Source: Mesotaenium endlicherianum
Taxonomy: Eukaryota; Streptophyta; Zygnematophyceae; Zygnematales; Mesotaeniaceae
DNA length: 45,236 nucleotides
Reading direction: 5' to 3'
Assembly: GCA_009602735.1 (NCBI GenBank)
Contig: WELA01003670.1
Span: 761,178 to 806,413, forward strand
A model generated the notes under the pieces. That model ran no database searches, was not told where the DNA came from, and was given only the letters and a program-made list of their open reading frames with translations. Shown here piece by piece: positions 23,950-34,400 of the stretch (positions within the stretch are counted from its first letter, which is position 1; each line of letters opens with the position of its first letter). A program made the translations under genes and the position numbers.

Positions 23950-25190
23950 ATAAAGTGACAATGATCTAAATATCATCAAAAGTCTAATGATTCACTTTAT
24001 TTTGCACAATATATTTTTTACGTTATGTTTTCCGTTGCAAGATGTTTCGTTGAAATCTTGTCTTTTGCTTTTTTTACTTGTGATTTATTGCTAGTAAATT
24101 GTGTATCAAATACTGAAAGATCAAAATCATTTGATTAAAATATATAGATTATCTTATGCAAATTTCTCAACGCGTGACAAATGCATGTCTTTAATTTTCA
24201 ATTAGGTAATACTCCACACGTTTAGGTCGCAGCAAATTTCTCTTTACGTTCATGAAATTAATTTTTTCATTAAAAAAAGTTATTCGTAACATTTATGCTA
24301 TATCAAATTTCACATCTTGCATAACATATATCCTAAAAATTTGTAAACACGGGATTGTATGACAAAATTTTGAAAAAAAACAATTGCGTGCTCACTCAAA
24401 AAAAACTGCACACTTTTGTAAGATTTTATGATTTATAAAACTTTGCAAATCAATCCTAATTTTTTAGGTTGCGAAGAAGGATGTGAATGAGAGAATGTAT
24501 TTTGCTTTTGATAAAGTTAAGAATTAAAGAGACGCAAAGAGGGAAATGAAGTGAAAGAGGGTAAGAAAAAGAATTATTTTTGTTGTTGTAATCAAATCAT
24601 TTAGTGCAAATATACCATCTTGTACATAAACGTCTTTTTATTCATCAAATTGTATGATTAAAAATGGATAAAGAACTTTTTTCTCACCTGGAAAATAATT
24701 GATTGTGCGTGAAAGTATAACAAGCAAAAAAAAGTAACTAAACAAGAAGCATACATGAAACATAAAAATATATAAAAAAACATGATCTAATTGTTAAAAA
24801 AAAAAACTTAACAAGCAAGTGTACGTACACATCAATTTTATAACAAATTTTGCTTAACAATTTGTTGGATAAATCTTGATTTACAAAGAAACTTCAACAA
24901 ATTAACCAACTACTTTCACATGCATTTTATTTTAAAGAAGAAATGACATTAATCCAAGTGTCAACCAAAATCTAATTATCCACTTGTTTTGCACAATAAG
25001 TTTCTATGTTGTACCTCATCTTCTCAAGATGCTCCGCCGATATCTTTGTCTTTTATCTCTTTCACTTGTGATGTTCGTCTTTTCTAGATGCTCCGATGAA
25101 ATTTTTATTTTTCACCCCTTTTATTTGTGGTGTATTGTCAAGATATTATACTTTAAATACTGATCGATTTAAACGAAATACATCGATTTG
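23950..25190 (+). repeat. Pair of diverged repeats about 990 bp apart
   Basis: The segment at 23950-24140 (TTTTGCACAATA, AAGATG, then TTTGTCTTTT-like and ACTTGTGAT) recurs at 24940-25190. The second copy is itself partly doubled: AGATGCTCCG(C/A) occurs near 25027 and 25086. Confidence 0.5.
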
Positions 25191-26044
25191 ACTAATGTTG
25201 AAGTTTTCTTTTGAATGTTATTTTTTGTAATTGAAAAACTACTTGTTTTGAGCTGGAATTATATAATTATTAGTGTCATATGTTCAAATTAAAGTGACGG
25301 TCTCAATAAGAGAAAAATTCAGATTCCAACTCGTTCTAGTTGGACTAAAAACGTTAGTGTTGTGAGTTAGTTCAAAGTGTTGATTTCAATCGATGAAAGA
25401 TTCGGATCCCAACTTGCTTAAAACAATTAAAAATAGTTGAAATTGATATTACAAAAAAATAGTCACATTCCATGAAGTTTACGTAAAGTGATGTCAACTG
25501 CAATATAACTTAATGTATTTATTCTTATTACTTGGATCCGATTTAAAAATCCTGTTGACCTGTTCATTTGAAGCATTAATGTAATTTATTACGTCATTAT
25601 ACCACTCGTTTTGTAATCGCCAATATCCATTTGTTGCTCATCACAACCTTCCGATTTATCACAAGTATGTACGTTATTAAAAATAAAAAAATTACCGACA
25701 ACTTGCAAAATTGTTCATACTTGGTAAAATATTAGTGAGAGAAATCCGAAGTAGAGGCTGCATGCTGTAAGAGTTGCACTCGCAATAACTCTTGCAAGTA
25801 TCTATACTTGCACAACATAAGGCACTGGAGTGCTTCAAATTACCTGCTAAGGCAACAAAAATGAGCAAACGCGCGTAACCCGTTCGGCCAATTACTCGAA
25901 ATAAGTCATTTGGCCGTTTGGAGAGTACGCGACGGTTTCCAAAAATTTGTTTCACGTCAATCGGGCGTTTTCGCGATCTCGCGACTATCGAAAAATTGTG
26001 GTTGTTCGCGCGGTCGCGTACACATTCATCTGAGATGAATCATT

Positions 26045-26190
26045 GGTGATAAACAATCATTTGGCTCATCGGTCAGGAGTGAACGAATCAATGTCAAAAC
26101 TATTGGTTATAAACAACCGTTTGGTCTATCGGGTAAGTATGAACAAATCAATCGAAGGACAAGGGTTCGAAATCCCACAAATGCAAAATT
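26045..26190 (+). other. tRNA-like / SINE-like sequence with A- and B-box matches
   Basis: A 60-bp tandem pair carries D-arm-like sequences TGGCTCATCGGTCAGG (about 26063) and TGGTCTATCGGGTAAG (26122), followed by GGGTTCGAAATCCC (about 26163), a good match to the RNA polymerase III B box. The spacing from second A-like to B-like box is about 42 bases. A full cloverleaf does not close, so a tRNA-derived SINE relic is more likely than a tRNA gene. Confidence 0.35.
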
Positions 26191-26392
26191 GACTTTGCAA
26201 TTCGTTTTTGTTTGATTTGCGACTGTCGCAGAATTGCACTAATTCGGCTCTAGTCACGGATTCGATTTCGGCCGACGGCACACTTGGACTGCCCTTGTTT
26301 GGTTTTTTTTTGAGTTAACGACAATCAAAATCATGACAGTCATTGTACAAAACAATGAAAGTCAAATATATGTAATCAATCGTTGATTAACA

Positions 26393-26428
26393 TTCGGCCG
26401 AAATTAGTCAACACGCGTGTGTGTTGAC
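26393..26428. other. Palindrome and perfect 8-bp hairpin
   Basis: TTCGGCCGAA (26393-26402) is a perfect palindrome. It is followed by GTCAACAC / GTGTTGAC, an 8-bp perfect stem with a 6-base loop (26407-26428). Confidence 0.5.
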
Positions 26429-26705
26429 AATTCAATAAAATTGCGCAATGTATAACGATTTAAAGGTGATTTGAGAAAATATCCTAATTACGCCTAAACA
26501 GCCCAGATCGTTATATCGTTTGCGATAATGGACCAACAAAAAAGCATATCTTGCAATCAATTTATGGTAAACTCCAACGGTTGTGAATTACTTTCCTCTG
26601 GTTGCTTTACCGTTTAGTGATTGCAATTACCTCGTTTTTTGGAAATATAAAAAGACATCTATGACAGTAAAATAAACAAGAAGTTAGTGATTAAAACCTC
26701 GGATG

Positions 26706-26960
26706 CAACAAATGGCATTTTTGAAGCTTTCAAACTGACAATCCCTTATCATGTTATATCATGTTTATGAGATAGTTGCACCAAACATTCTTCTGCGTAG
26801 TAGCCACATTCATTTTTAACCCTCACATGGTTGACCGATGGGAGTTTTGAAGCTTTCAGACGCACAATTCCCTATCATGTTCTATCATGTTTATGAGATA
26901 GTTGCACAAAATATTTCTCTGCATATTAGCCAAATTCAGTGTCAACCTTTACATGGTTGA
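26706..26960 (+). repeat. 126-bp tandem duplication
   Basis: TTTTGAAGCTTTCA, CATGTTTATGAGATAGTTGC and ACATGGTTGAC each occur twice, 126 bases apart, with moderate divergence. Confidence 0.8.
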
Positions 26961-27663
26961 CAAACATTCCAAAAACAAAGATGACTTCTAATACACAAAG
27001 CAATTGTTAAAGCCCGTTGGCTTTTGGAAAGCAGTAAGTCCGTTGGAGGATCTAAACTTATTTCCAACTTTGAGAAGTTGGCAATCGTAAAATTGTGTCA
27101 ATATGCCGTTTATGTCCACGAGAAAATCCTAAAATCAAATATCTATGAAACGTTGGCCTATCAAAAATTGGCGATGGGAGGTTCAGCTATTCACAAGATA
27201 GACATGGGATCACAAATTTGATTGGGGCCGTTTTGTGGCTTAAACACTTCTAGAGTGGAGTCTTTTACTTGAAGTTGGGAAAGAAGGCCACTTGGAGATA
27301 ATTTGCACCAAAAAGTAAAACATTATATGACAATGTTTACTAGCATCTATTGAAACTTAAACGTGGGATGATAAATCTTTTGTTTATTCTTTTTCAACTG
27401 CGGCCATATCTGAATGTGTTGGCCAATTTTAGACCCAGTAGCTGTGCTTTTTTTTAATTTTTAATTTTTTTTTGAAATGTCTATTTTCCAATAAAAGACA
27501 GGCAAGTTTGGCAAAAAAAAAGAGAATTGACACAATGTTGTAAGGATTAGCACCCATGTATTTGAAGATCTTAAAGGCGTCAGCACCTATAGAGTCAACG
27601 CATTTGACTACTAGAAAGTAGGCGTTGTCTACCCTGTAGCACTTGACTAGTGTTCAAATCAGT

Positions 27664-28188
27664 TCAAATGTGCAGGACATGATGCGACGTGAGAGTGAGC
27701 TGGATTGAGCTGGATTGAGCAGAGCATGCCCATGGAGGAACCGATGGGTGGATGAAGTCAGATGAAGTAAGATGAAGGCAGATGAAGGCAGATGAAGGCA
27801 ACTTTAAGAGTGCCACCCGGCGGCGTCGAAGCCCCAAGAAGTCCTGGTCTCTTCCTCGCAGCTCGTTAGCACTCCGTACTCTTGTTCGAGGAGCCACGTA
27901 TACAAGACCATACAACGAGCTGTTCCAAGTGAGTGACCGTACACTGAATTCAAATTCAGAGGAACGGCTCGCCTTTGGCATGGACGTACGCTTCTTTGCC
28001 ATTCTATGCAGTTTGTTCCATTTCTGCTGCTCGGCCTGGCTCAGCTTGTCATAAATTGACGGCCTCTTGGAAATAGCGTCAACCTTCCTGCAACACGCAA
28101 CTCTACAACTATAGCAACACCTGCACATCAGGAAGTTTAGAGTTGGAATTTGCTCGATCGACTCTGGAAGTAGCAAAAGCAGCTTCAT
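27664..28188 (-). CDS. Possible exon(s) of a divergent minus-strand gene, unrecognised
   Basis: GC content recovers here and the minus strand is open for 174 codons. The most protein-like part, KRPSIYDKLSQAEQQKWN followed by KLHRMAKKRTSMPK, is basic and not low in complexity. It is preceded on the minus strand by TGTTGCAG, which resembles the acceptors of the other genes here. The distal part overlaps a GATGAAGGCA minisatellite and is probably not coding. If real, the gene would share a head-to-head promoter with the ORP gene. I do not recognise the product; a chance frame is quite possible. Confidence 0.25.
   Translation of the reverse strand: MKLLLLLPESIEQIPTLNFLMCRCCYSCRVACCRKVDAISKRPSIYDKLSQAEQQKWNKLHRMAKKRTSMPKASRSSEFEFSVRSLTWNSSLYGLVYVAPRTRVRSANELRGRDQDFLGLRRRRVALLKLPSSAFICLHLTSSDFIHPSVPPWACSAQSSSIQLTLTSHHVLHI
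27750..27801 (+). repeat. 10-bp minisatellite GATGAAGGCA
   Basis: About five units of GATGAAGTCA / GATGAAGTAA / GATGAAGGCA lie in tandem, shortly after a doubled GAGCTGGATT at 27697-27718. Confidence 0.8.
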
Positions 28189-28189
28189 T

Positions 28190-28314
28190 TAGATCCCGAT
28201 CTAGATTGTGGCAACATTTCGAAATCTGCGGATTGAATTCAACTTAACTGCAAGAAACGGTTCCTCGATTTAAAAGAGACTTTGTAAAAGCTTCGGTTGC
28301 AGAGAGATCTAACC
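28190..28314 (+). promoter_or_regulatory. 5' leader and putative promoter of the ORP gene
   Basis: This is the short gap between the possible divergent minus-strand frame and the ORP start codon. TTTAAAAG at 28269-28276 is a weak TATA-like site, about 40 bases before the ATG. The start context AACCATGG is favourable. No transcription start can be assigned from sequence alone. Confidence 0.35.
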
Positions 28315-31300
28315 ATGGCAGATCATGCTGATGCAAAGAAGAAGAAGGGATTTCTCGGAATGTTGGGGAGTGGGCTGTCTGCTGTTGGTACGGGCATGAA
28401 GAGGTACAATACAGATTATGTGAACCTTGTTCCAACGAATGTACCCCATGGTTCCACCTGTCCCGCAGTCGTCTCTGTTGTTTATAACAGATATCACAAA
28501 GTACCACATGCATGGAACGAAAGTCAGCTCTACTCGAATGATTTGATTCAAAGTTGGGTGTTCTTATCATTCTTGTCTGAGTTTGACGGATGGGATGGGA
28601 TGCGAATCCTTCTGTTTTCTCAGTCGAGTGGGAGTTAAATTTCCATGTAAATACCTGCAATCCACATAATGGGTGTACCCTTAGAAGCGTCCCTTATAGC
28701 AAACATGAGAGTTCTTCCTTTGCCATAAAGTGGTAGTGAAGGACATGTACTTTTTATGTCCCATAAAGTAGTAGTGCATTTACTCTGCCTTGTGCATAGG
28801 GCTTGGCTTGTAAGGACCTTGGTTTATAGGTGTTCATACATTACTCAATGCCACATGTACACGCCAGCGGTTGGCATGCTCGCTTTTGAGACTAGTACAT
28901 ACTTCTGAGTGCTTGGGTGTCAGATATCCAGCAAGAACAGTCAGAGCTGAAGTAAGCTCGTCATTGGGCTATGTTCTCTCCCTTTACAGCTCTCATATTA
29001 TCATTCTAAGTGCATCAGCACAGCTGTGAACCAAGTTGTAGGCTTCCTGCTTTGTTTCTGTTGTCTCCACACCCCCCATGCAGCCAATCTCAATTATCTT
29101 ATAAATAGTTGTCAGGAACCTCTCCTAACTCACGAGGCAGATTCTCAGCCGCGTTTCGGTTCTGAAGGATATGGGGCCAAGCTCAAGATTGTCCTTGTCA
29201 CAAATTCAGCGGCTGTGGTGTGGATATGCATGTGTGATGGGGGGCTTGGGTGCTTGCAGTCTGGTTGGCATAGAACATTCCCAAAACTTGGAGGTCATAA
29301 ACCCGGAGGGTGGTGAGACTGATGCCGAAGAGGAGGCCAAGCACAGCCGGTTCAAGAAGGAGGTAGGTTATATCACGACCTTATCGTCATTTCTTATGGG
29401 ACTTGGAACACATGCTTCTTGTGCATAAAGGCAGTAATCAAGTGTATGTTATGCCGTAAGGAGTATGATGCAGAACTAGTCAACATCAGACATCTTCTGC
29501 TAGTTTCTGAGGCCAACCCTTTTCTCTCGTGGGACCTTCAGCATGAGCTTCTGCCAAAATAAGCTTCTCCGTATTGTGTGACACTGCACACCCTCAGCTG
29601 CTGAAGCTGCCTCGTATCCATCAACTTTGCAAGTGTTCATGCCCATGTCTACCCTCAGTAGAAGAGCTTGTATCGCTTCCTTCTTAGACAGTGCAGGCAA
29701 GAGAGTTGCTTGGCCTGGGGGTTCAGGAAGTTCAGTACTGGGACCATTTTGTTGAAATGATTTGTGTGGAGGAGATTGACTGAGGGAAAGGCAGGTGGGG
29801 GAGCAGGAGGTGCATGTGGGGGTATGATGTGGTCCCTACGCTGACCTCAGCATTGGGGAAGACTGTTGTTCTTCTCAAATCAGTTGAGTTGCACATCAGG
29901 GAAACTGAGTTAGTGGCGACTGGGAGACTCTGCTTGGCCCAAGCAAGACTGTAGCGAGGGCAAGAGGGCCTGTGCGATCAAAGTTACCAGGAGACTTCAG
30001 CCTGAGTCAGAAGGAGTAGCGAAGGGGTGACCCCTGCCAAGAAGAATCTAGAAGGGCCGAGAGATGCACTGCAATGCTATCTGGCATTGTTTCTGCCTGA
30101 CTGGGAAGGAGACGCAGCCGGGGGCTATTGCGGCCAATTTTTATGTGCTCTGGTTCCATTCGCCCACAACATAGTCTTCTTTAGTTGCATTCTGAGAAAT
30201 GGGGGGTGTACCAATCAGTCTGTTGCGTGCCCACCGTCCGTCGTTCTGTTTGAGAGAGAGACTGATCTCTCCTCTGGCACCCTTTGCCGGTGTGTCTCTG
30301 CCGTGTGGCCTGCTGTCGTGTGGTGGGCGGGCTGGCGGGCGGGCTGGCGGCAGGAGCAAGAGAGTTACTTCAAGATGATGCACAAGTACGTGGGAGCTGA
30401 CGTGACCTCGCTCGTGACGCTGCCCGTCATCATCTTTGAGCCCATGACCATGCTGCAGAAGATGGCGGAGGTCGGCTCTCTCTTCTCTTCTCCTCTCCTT
30501 CCTCCTCCCCCCCCCTCTCCTCTCTTTCTCTCATATCCACATACATCCCACACGCCCTCGCCCACCCAGACGCCCTCGCTCACCTACACACCCCTGTCTC
30601 ACCCACATGGCCTTGCTCACCCCCACACCCCTCTCACCCGCATGCCCTCGCTCACCCGCACGCCCTCTTCTTACTCGCACAGTTGCGCTGAACAACCCGT
30701 CTTCTGCACCAGCCTCCGCTCACCCGCACAATCACTCAGCCACATGCCCTCTCTCATCCACGCACCCCTGCCTCACACATGCGCCCTTGCTCACCCGCGC
30801 ACTCTCGCCTGCCCAGGCCATTGCTCACACATGCGCCCTCGCTCACCCACACGCCCTCTTACATCTAGACGATTTCTCTCGCCAACGCACCCTCTCACCT
30901 ACTGGGCTTCTCTCACCCTCGTGCCCCTTCTCACTCGCGCAACTTCTCTCATCCACACGCCCTCTCTCTCTTGCACAACTTCTCGCTGTCTTTTTCTCCA
31001 TCACCCGCCGACGACTTTTGGCATGTCCTTTTATATTTCTCACTCTCTGGCATGCATCGAGAGGCACGTATGGTGGCATGCGTCGACCCAACCTTGCTCA
31101 CTTTGCTACACACGTTGTCTCTGTAAGAGCATGGCCTTCCTTTCCCGAACATGACGCACGCTTGCACGCTTTAGAGGGGGCGCGCATGGGCGCGAGGAAA
31201 GCTGCGGGGTGTCCCTCGTTTTCAGAATGTCTACTTTAGGATCTGTGATCTCGGAGACACTGTGATTGCAGAGGCACAAAGAAATTATTGAGATACAAGC

Positions 31301-31387
31301 AAGCAGCAATTCCGAGACCTTGGTACCCGACAGGAGGGAAAGACAGCAGAGGGGGTTGACGGTAAGCCCCCCGGGGGGGGGGGGGGN

Positions 31388-31431
<44 letters not shown>

Positions 31432-34400
31432 GGGATCAGAGGGGCAGAGACAAGCATGAGGGGCATGATTGCGAGCAACGCAATGCCTGCTCATACATGT
31501 GCAGTGTGGACCTACATATACACCTCCGCCTAATTAGTCTGGGAGGGGGCAGGCTTGAGGCTGAACTGGCCTGGGCTATGGTGGGCTGGCCTGGGCTGGA
31601 CCAAGTGGGCTGGGCAGGCAGAGCTGGTGGGGGCTGCTGCCCGGGTGGCATGTGGTGCGTCCAAGTGACTGGGAAGCTAATTTCGCTGAAGACTGAAGGA
31701 GTAGATGGAAGAAGAAAGCTGAGGATGTGGAGGGAGAGAAAGAGGGAGGGAGGTGGGGGGGGACGAGAGAAGAGGTGGGTAGTAAGAGAGCTGGGGAGGG
31801 CGGGAAAGGTGGCGAAAGCTTGGGGGGGAGAGGGAGACGGATGGAAAAGGGGAGCAAGAGGGGGGGGGGGAGAAAGGGGTAAATGGAGCAAGGGAGTTGG
31901 CGGAGCAAGGGAGCGAGGGAAGGAGGGAGGGATGAAAAGGGAGAAGCAGAAGAGGCGGGAGAGGGAGAACAAGTCGAGCGGGAGAAGAAGCGGGAGAGGG
32001 AGCGGGGAGGGAGAGGGCGACGGAGAGGGCTAGAGAAAGAGAGCAATAGCATGATGCGAGCGAAGGTGGATGGAGAGGGAGATAGAGTGGCTGTGTCCGT
32101 GGGTGCAGTGTTTCCCCTCGTGAGAACACGCCTTTGAAGCTGGCAAGGGAGAGCTAAAACAGTCCATATGTGTGCGCGCGCGTGCGTGAGCATGAGCAGC
32201 TGATGGAGTATACGGACCTGCTCATCAAGGCGGACATGGCGGAGGACCCTGCCATGCAGATGGTGTACTCCAGTGAGGAAGCCCCACGCCTCCCTCTTCT
32301 GCCTATCTGCCTCGTCGCTTCCCTCTTCCTCTCTGCGTCTCTCTGTTTTCCTTGCTGCCTGCCTGCTCGCACCTGTCTGTCACGCTATACCTGCCTTGTT
32401 GCCTGCATGCCTGCCTGCACCTATCTGTCTGATTTTCTGTCTATCTGTCTGTCTGTCTGTTCTTTTTGCCTGTCTGCCTCTCCCTCTTTCATCCTGCTCG
32501 TCTGTCTGCCTGTCTGTCCGTCCGTCTCCCTCTCTGTCATCCCTCCTGCCTGCACCTGCCTGCATTGAGCACTCAATCGTTCGGGATGCTTGAACTGCTC
32601 CCGCATCTTGGTGGGCGTATCTTTCTCCTCGCTTGCGCTGTGTGCCTGCCTTTGCCTCTCATGCCGTCTGGGTGCTCGCGTGCGCGTGCGCGTGCGCGTG
32701 CGTGCCTGCAGCTGCGTGGGCCATATCGGTGTACTTTGCATACCAGCGCACGTGGAAGCCGTTCAACCCCATCCTGGGGGAGACCTACGAGCTGACCAAC
32801 CACAACGGCATCCACTTTGTGGGAGAGCAGGTACACCCACCCCCCCCCCCCNNNCGCCCCCGGGCCCCCGCTCTCTCTCTCCCTCTCACTCTCTCTCTCT
32901 CTTACACACACACGCATACGCACACACTTTCTCCCTCCCTCCCTCCATCCATCCTTTCTTGTGCTTGCTTGCCTTGCAGAGACGTGTATGCTAGGTTGCA
33001 TTGCGCCACAATGCAGAGATGGAGTCTTGCATGGGAAGACATGTGAGGGCTACGAGCATGGCGATGATGATCGTGGGGTTGACTGTCTAACTGATGTTGC
33101 TCAGGTTGATGATAATGTTGATGGAAAGGCGATGACGAGGTCGCTGCTGTCGCCGATGCTGATGCCGCCGCCGCCGTCGCTGCTGCTCATGCTCATGCTG
33201 ACAATGACGATGACGTGGTGGTGGGGATTCCTTGGGGACTGCGGTGGCCGGCGGGGGGGGGANNNNNNNNNNNNNNNNCGGCGGGGGGGGGAGGGGGGAG
33301 GGGGCGCAGGTGAGTCATCACCCGCCGATGAGCGCGGGCCACGCGGAGAGCGAGCACTTCACGTACGACGTCACCTCCAAGCTCAAGACCAAGTTTCTTG
33401 GCAACTCCCTCGATGTCTACCCCGTCGGAAGGTGCGCTCATCCTGCGAGCCCAAGAAAGCCCGCTTTCTTGAATACGAAACCTGGCATATAAGTGTGTTA
33501 GCATATATGTGAATATCTTGACGTCTACAAAGTTGGAAGTTGCGCTTTCGTAAGCCCAAGAAAGCCTTTCTTGTGCATGAACAGACACATGTGTATACAT
33601 TATATATATGTATATATATATATGAGTGTGTCTCTTGACGTCTACCCCGTTGGAAGGTGTGCTCATTCGAGCCCGAAAAAGAGAAAGCCTCTCTTATTAG
33701 ATCAACAGATGTCCCATTCTCTGGACGACTACTCCTTTGGACAGTGCCCCCACTACACGCATTTACCCCTGCTTACGGGGGCACAAGCGGCATTCCTCAA
33801 ACCCCCAGCAAGCCTGCCTCTGAGAGATGCACTCTACACGTGTTTGACACCTGCTCACGCGAGCATAAGCGGCACCCCTCCAATCCCCAGCAAGCTAACC
33901 CAAGCCTGCCTCTGAAGCATGCCGTTGTGGTGCGTTCCTTTCGCGCCCCCGGGGGGTGGAGGCGTCCACCTGCCAACGGGAGCACAAGTGGCACCCCTCC
34001 AACCCCCAGCAAAAGCCAGCCTCTGCCTCTGAAGCGTACACTCTCGCGTGGTGCGTGGCTCTCGTGCCCCTGGGGGGGTGGAGGCGTCCCCTCGCGTCCC
34101 CCCGCAGGACGCGCGTGGTGCTGAAGGGGACGGGCCACGTGCGTCCCTCCAACCCCAGCAAGTCTGCCTCTGATAGATGCACTCCTCTGAAAGATGTTTC
34201 CTCTCCCGCGCCCGGGGGGTGGGTGGAGGGGTCTTTCTACGCAGGACGCGCGTGGTGCTGAAGAGGACGGGCCACGTGCTGGACCTGGTGCCGCCGCCCA
34301 CCAAGGTGCACAACCTCATCTTTGGGCGCACGTGGGTGGACTCCCCCGGGGACATGGTGCTGACCAACACGACGACGGGCGACAAAGTGGTGCTCTACTT

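Larger units (their letters stand above)
5127..27650. other. AT-rich gene-poor island of about 22.5 kb
   Basis: Composition falls abruptly to long A/T runs just after the ILR1-like stop and recovers only near 27.66 kb. No open frame exceeds 169 codons and none shows a recognised domain or a convincing exon. The stretches 5127-7220, 8600-11690, 15660-17030, 18740-19700 and 21840-22300 show nothing I can interpret beyond AT-rich sequence and short poly-A/T runs. The rest holds decayed local duplications and a dispersed repeat family, listed separately. It looks like old non-coding intergenic or heterochromatic DNA. Confidence 0.8.

Noticed and set aside
5100..27650. Integrated virus or Polinton-like element
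   Set aside because: AT-rich composition invited the idea, but no capsid, ATPase, polymerase, integrase or terminal inverted repeats were seen.
27590..27680. tRNA-like TGTTCAAATC near 27655
   Set aside because: No matching A box, acceptor stem or cloverleaf.
30027..31154. 375-codon plus-strand open frame
   Set aside because: It is intron 2 sequence plus ORP exon 3 reading through into the 18-bp minisatellite of intron 3; only 30354-30470 is coding.
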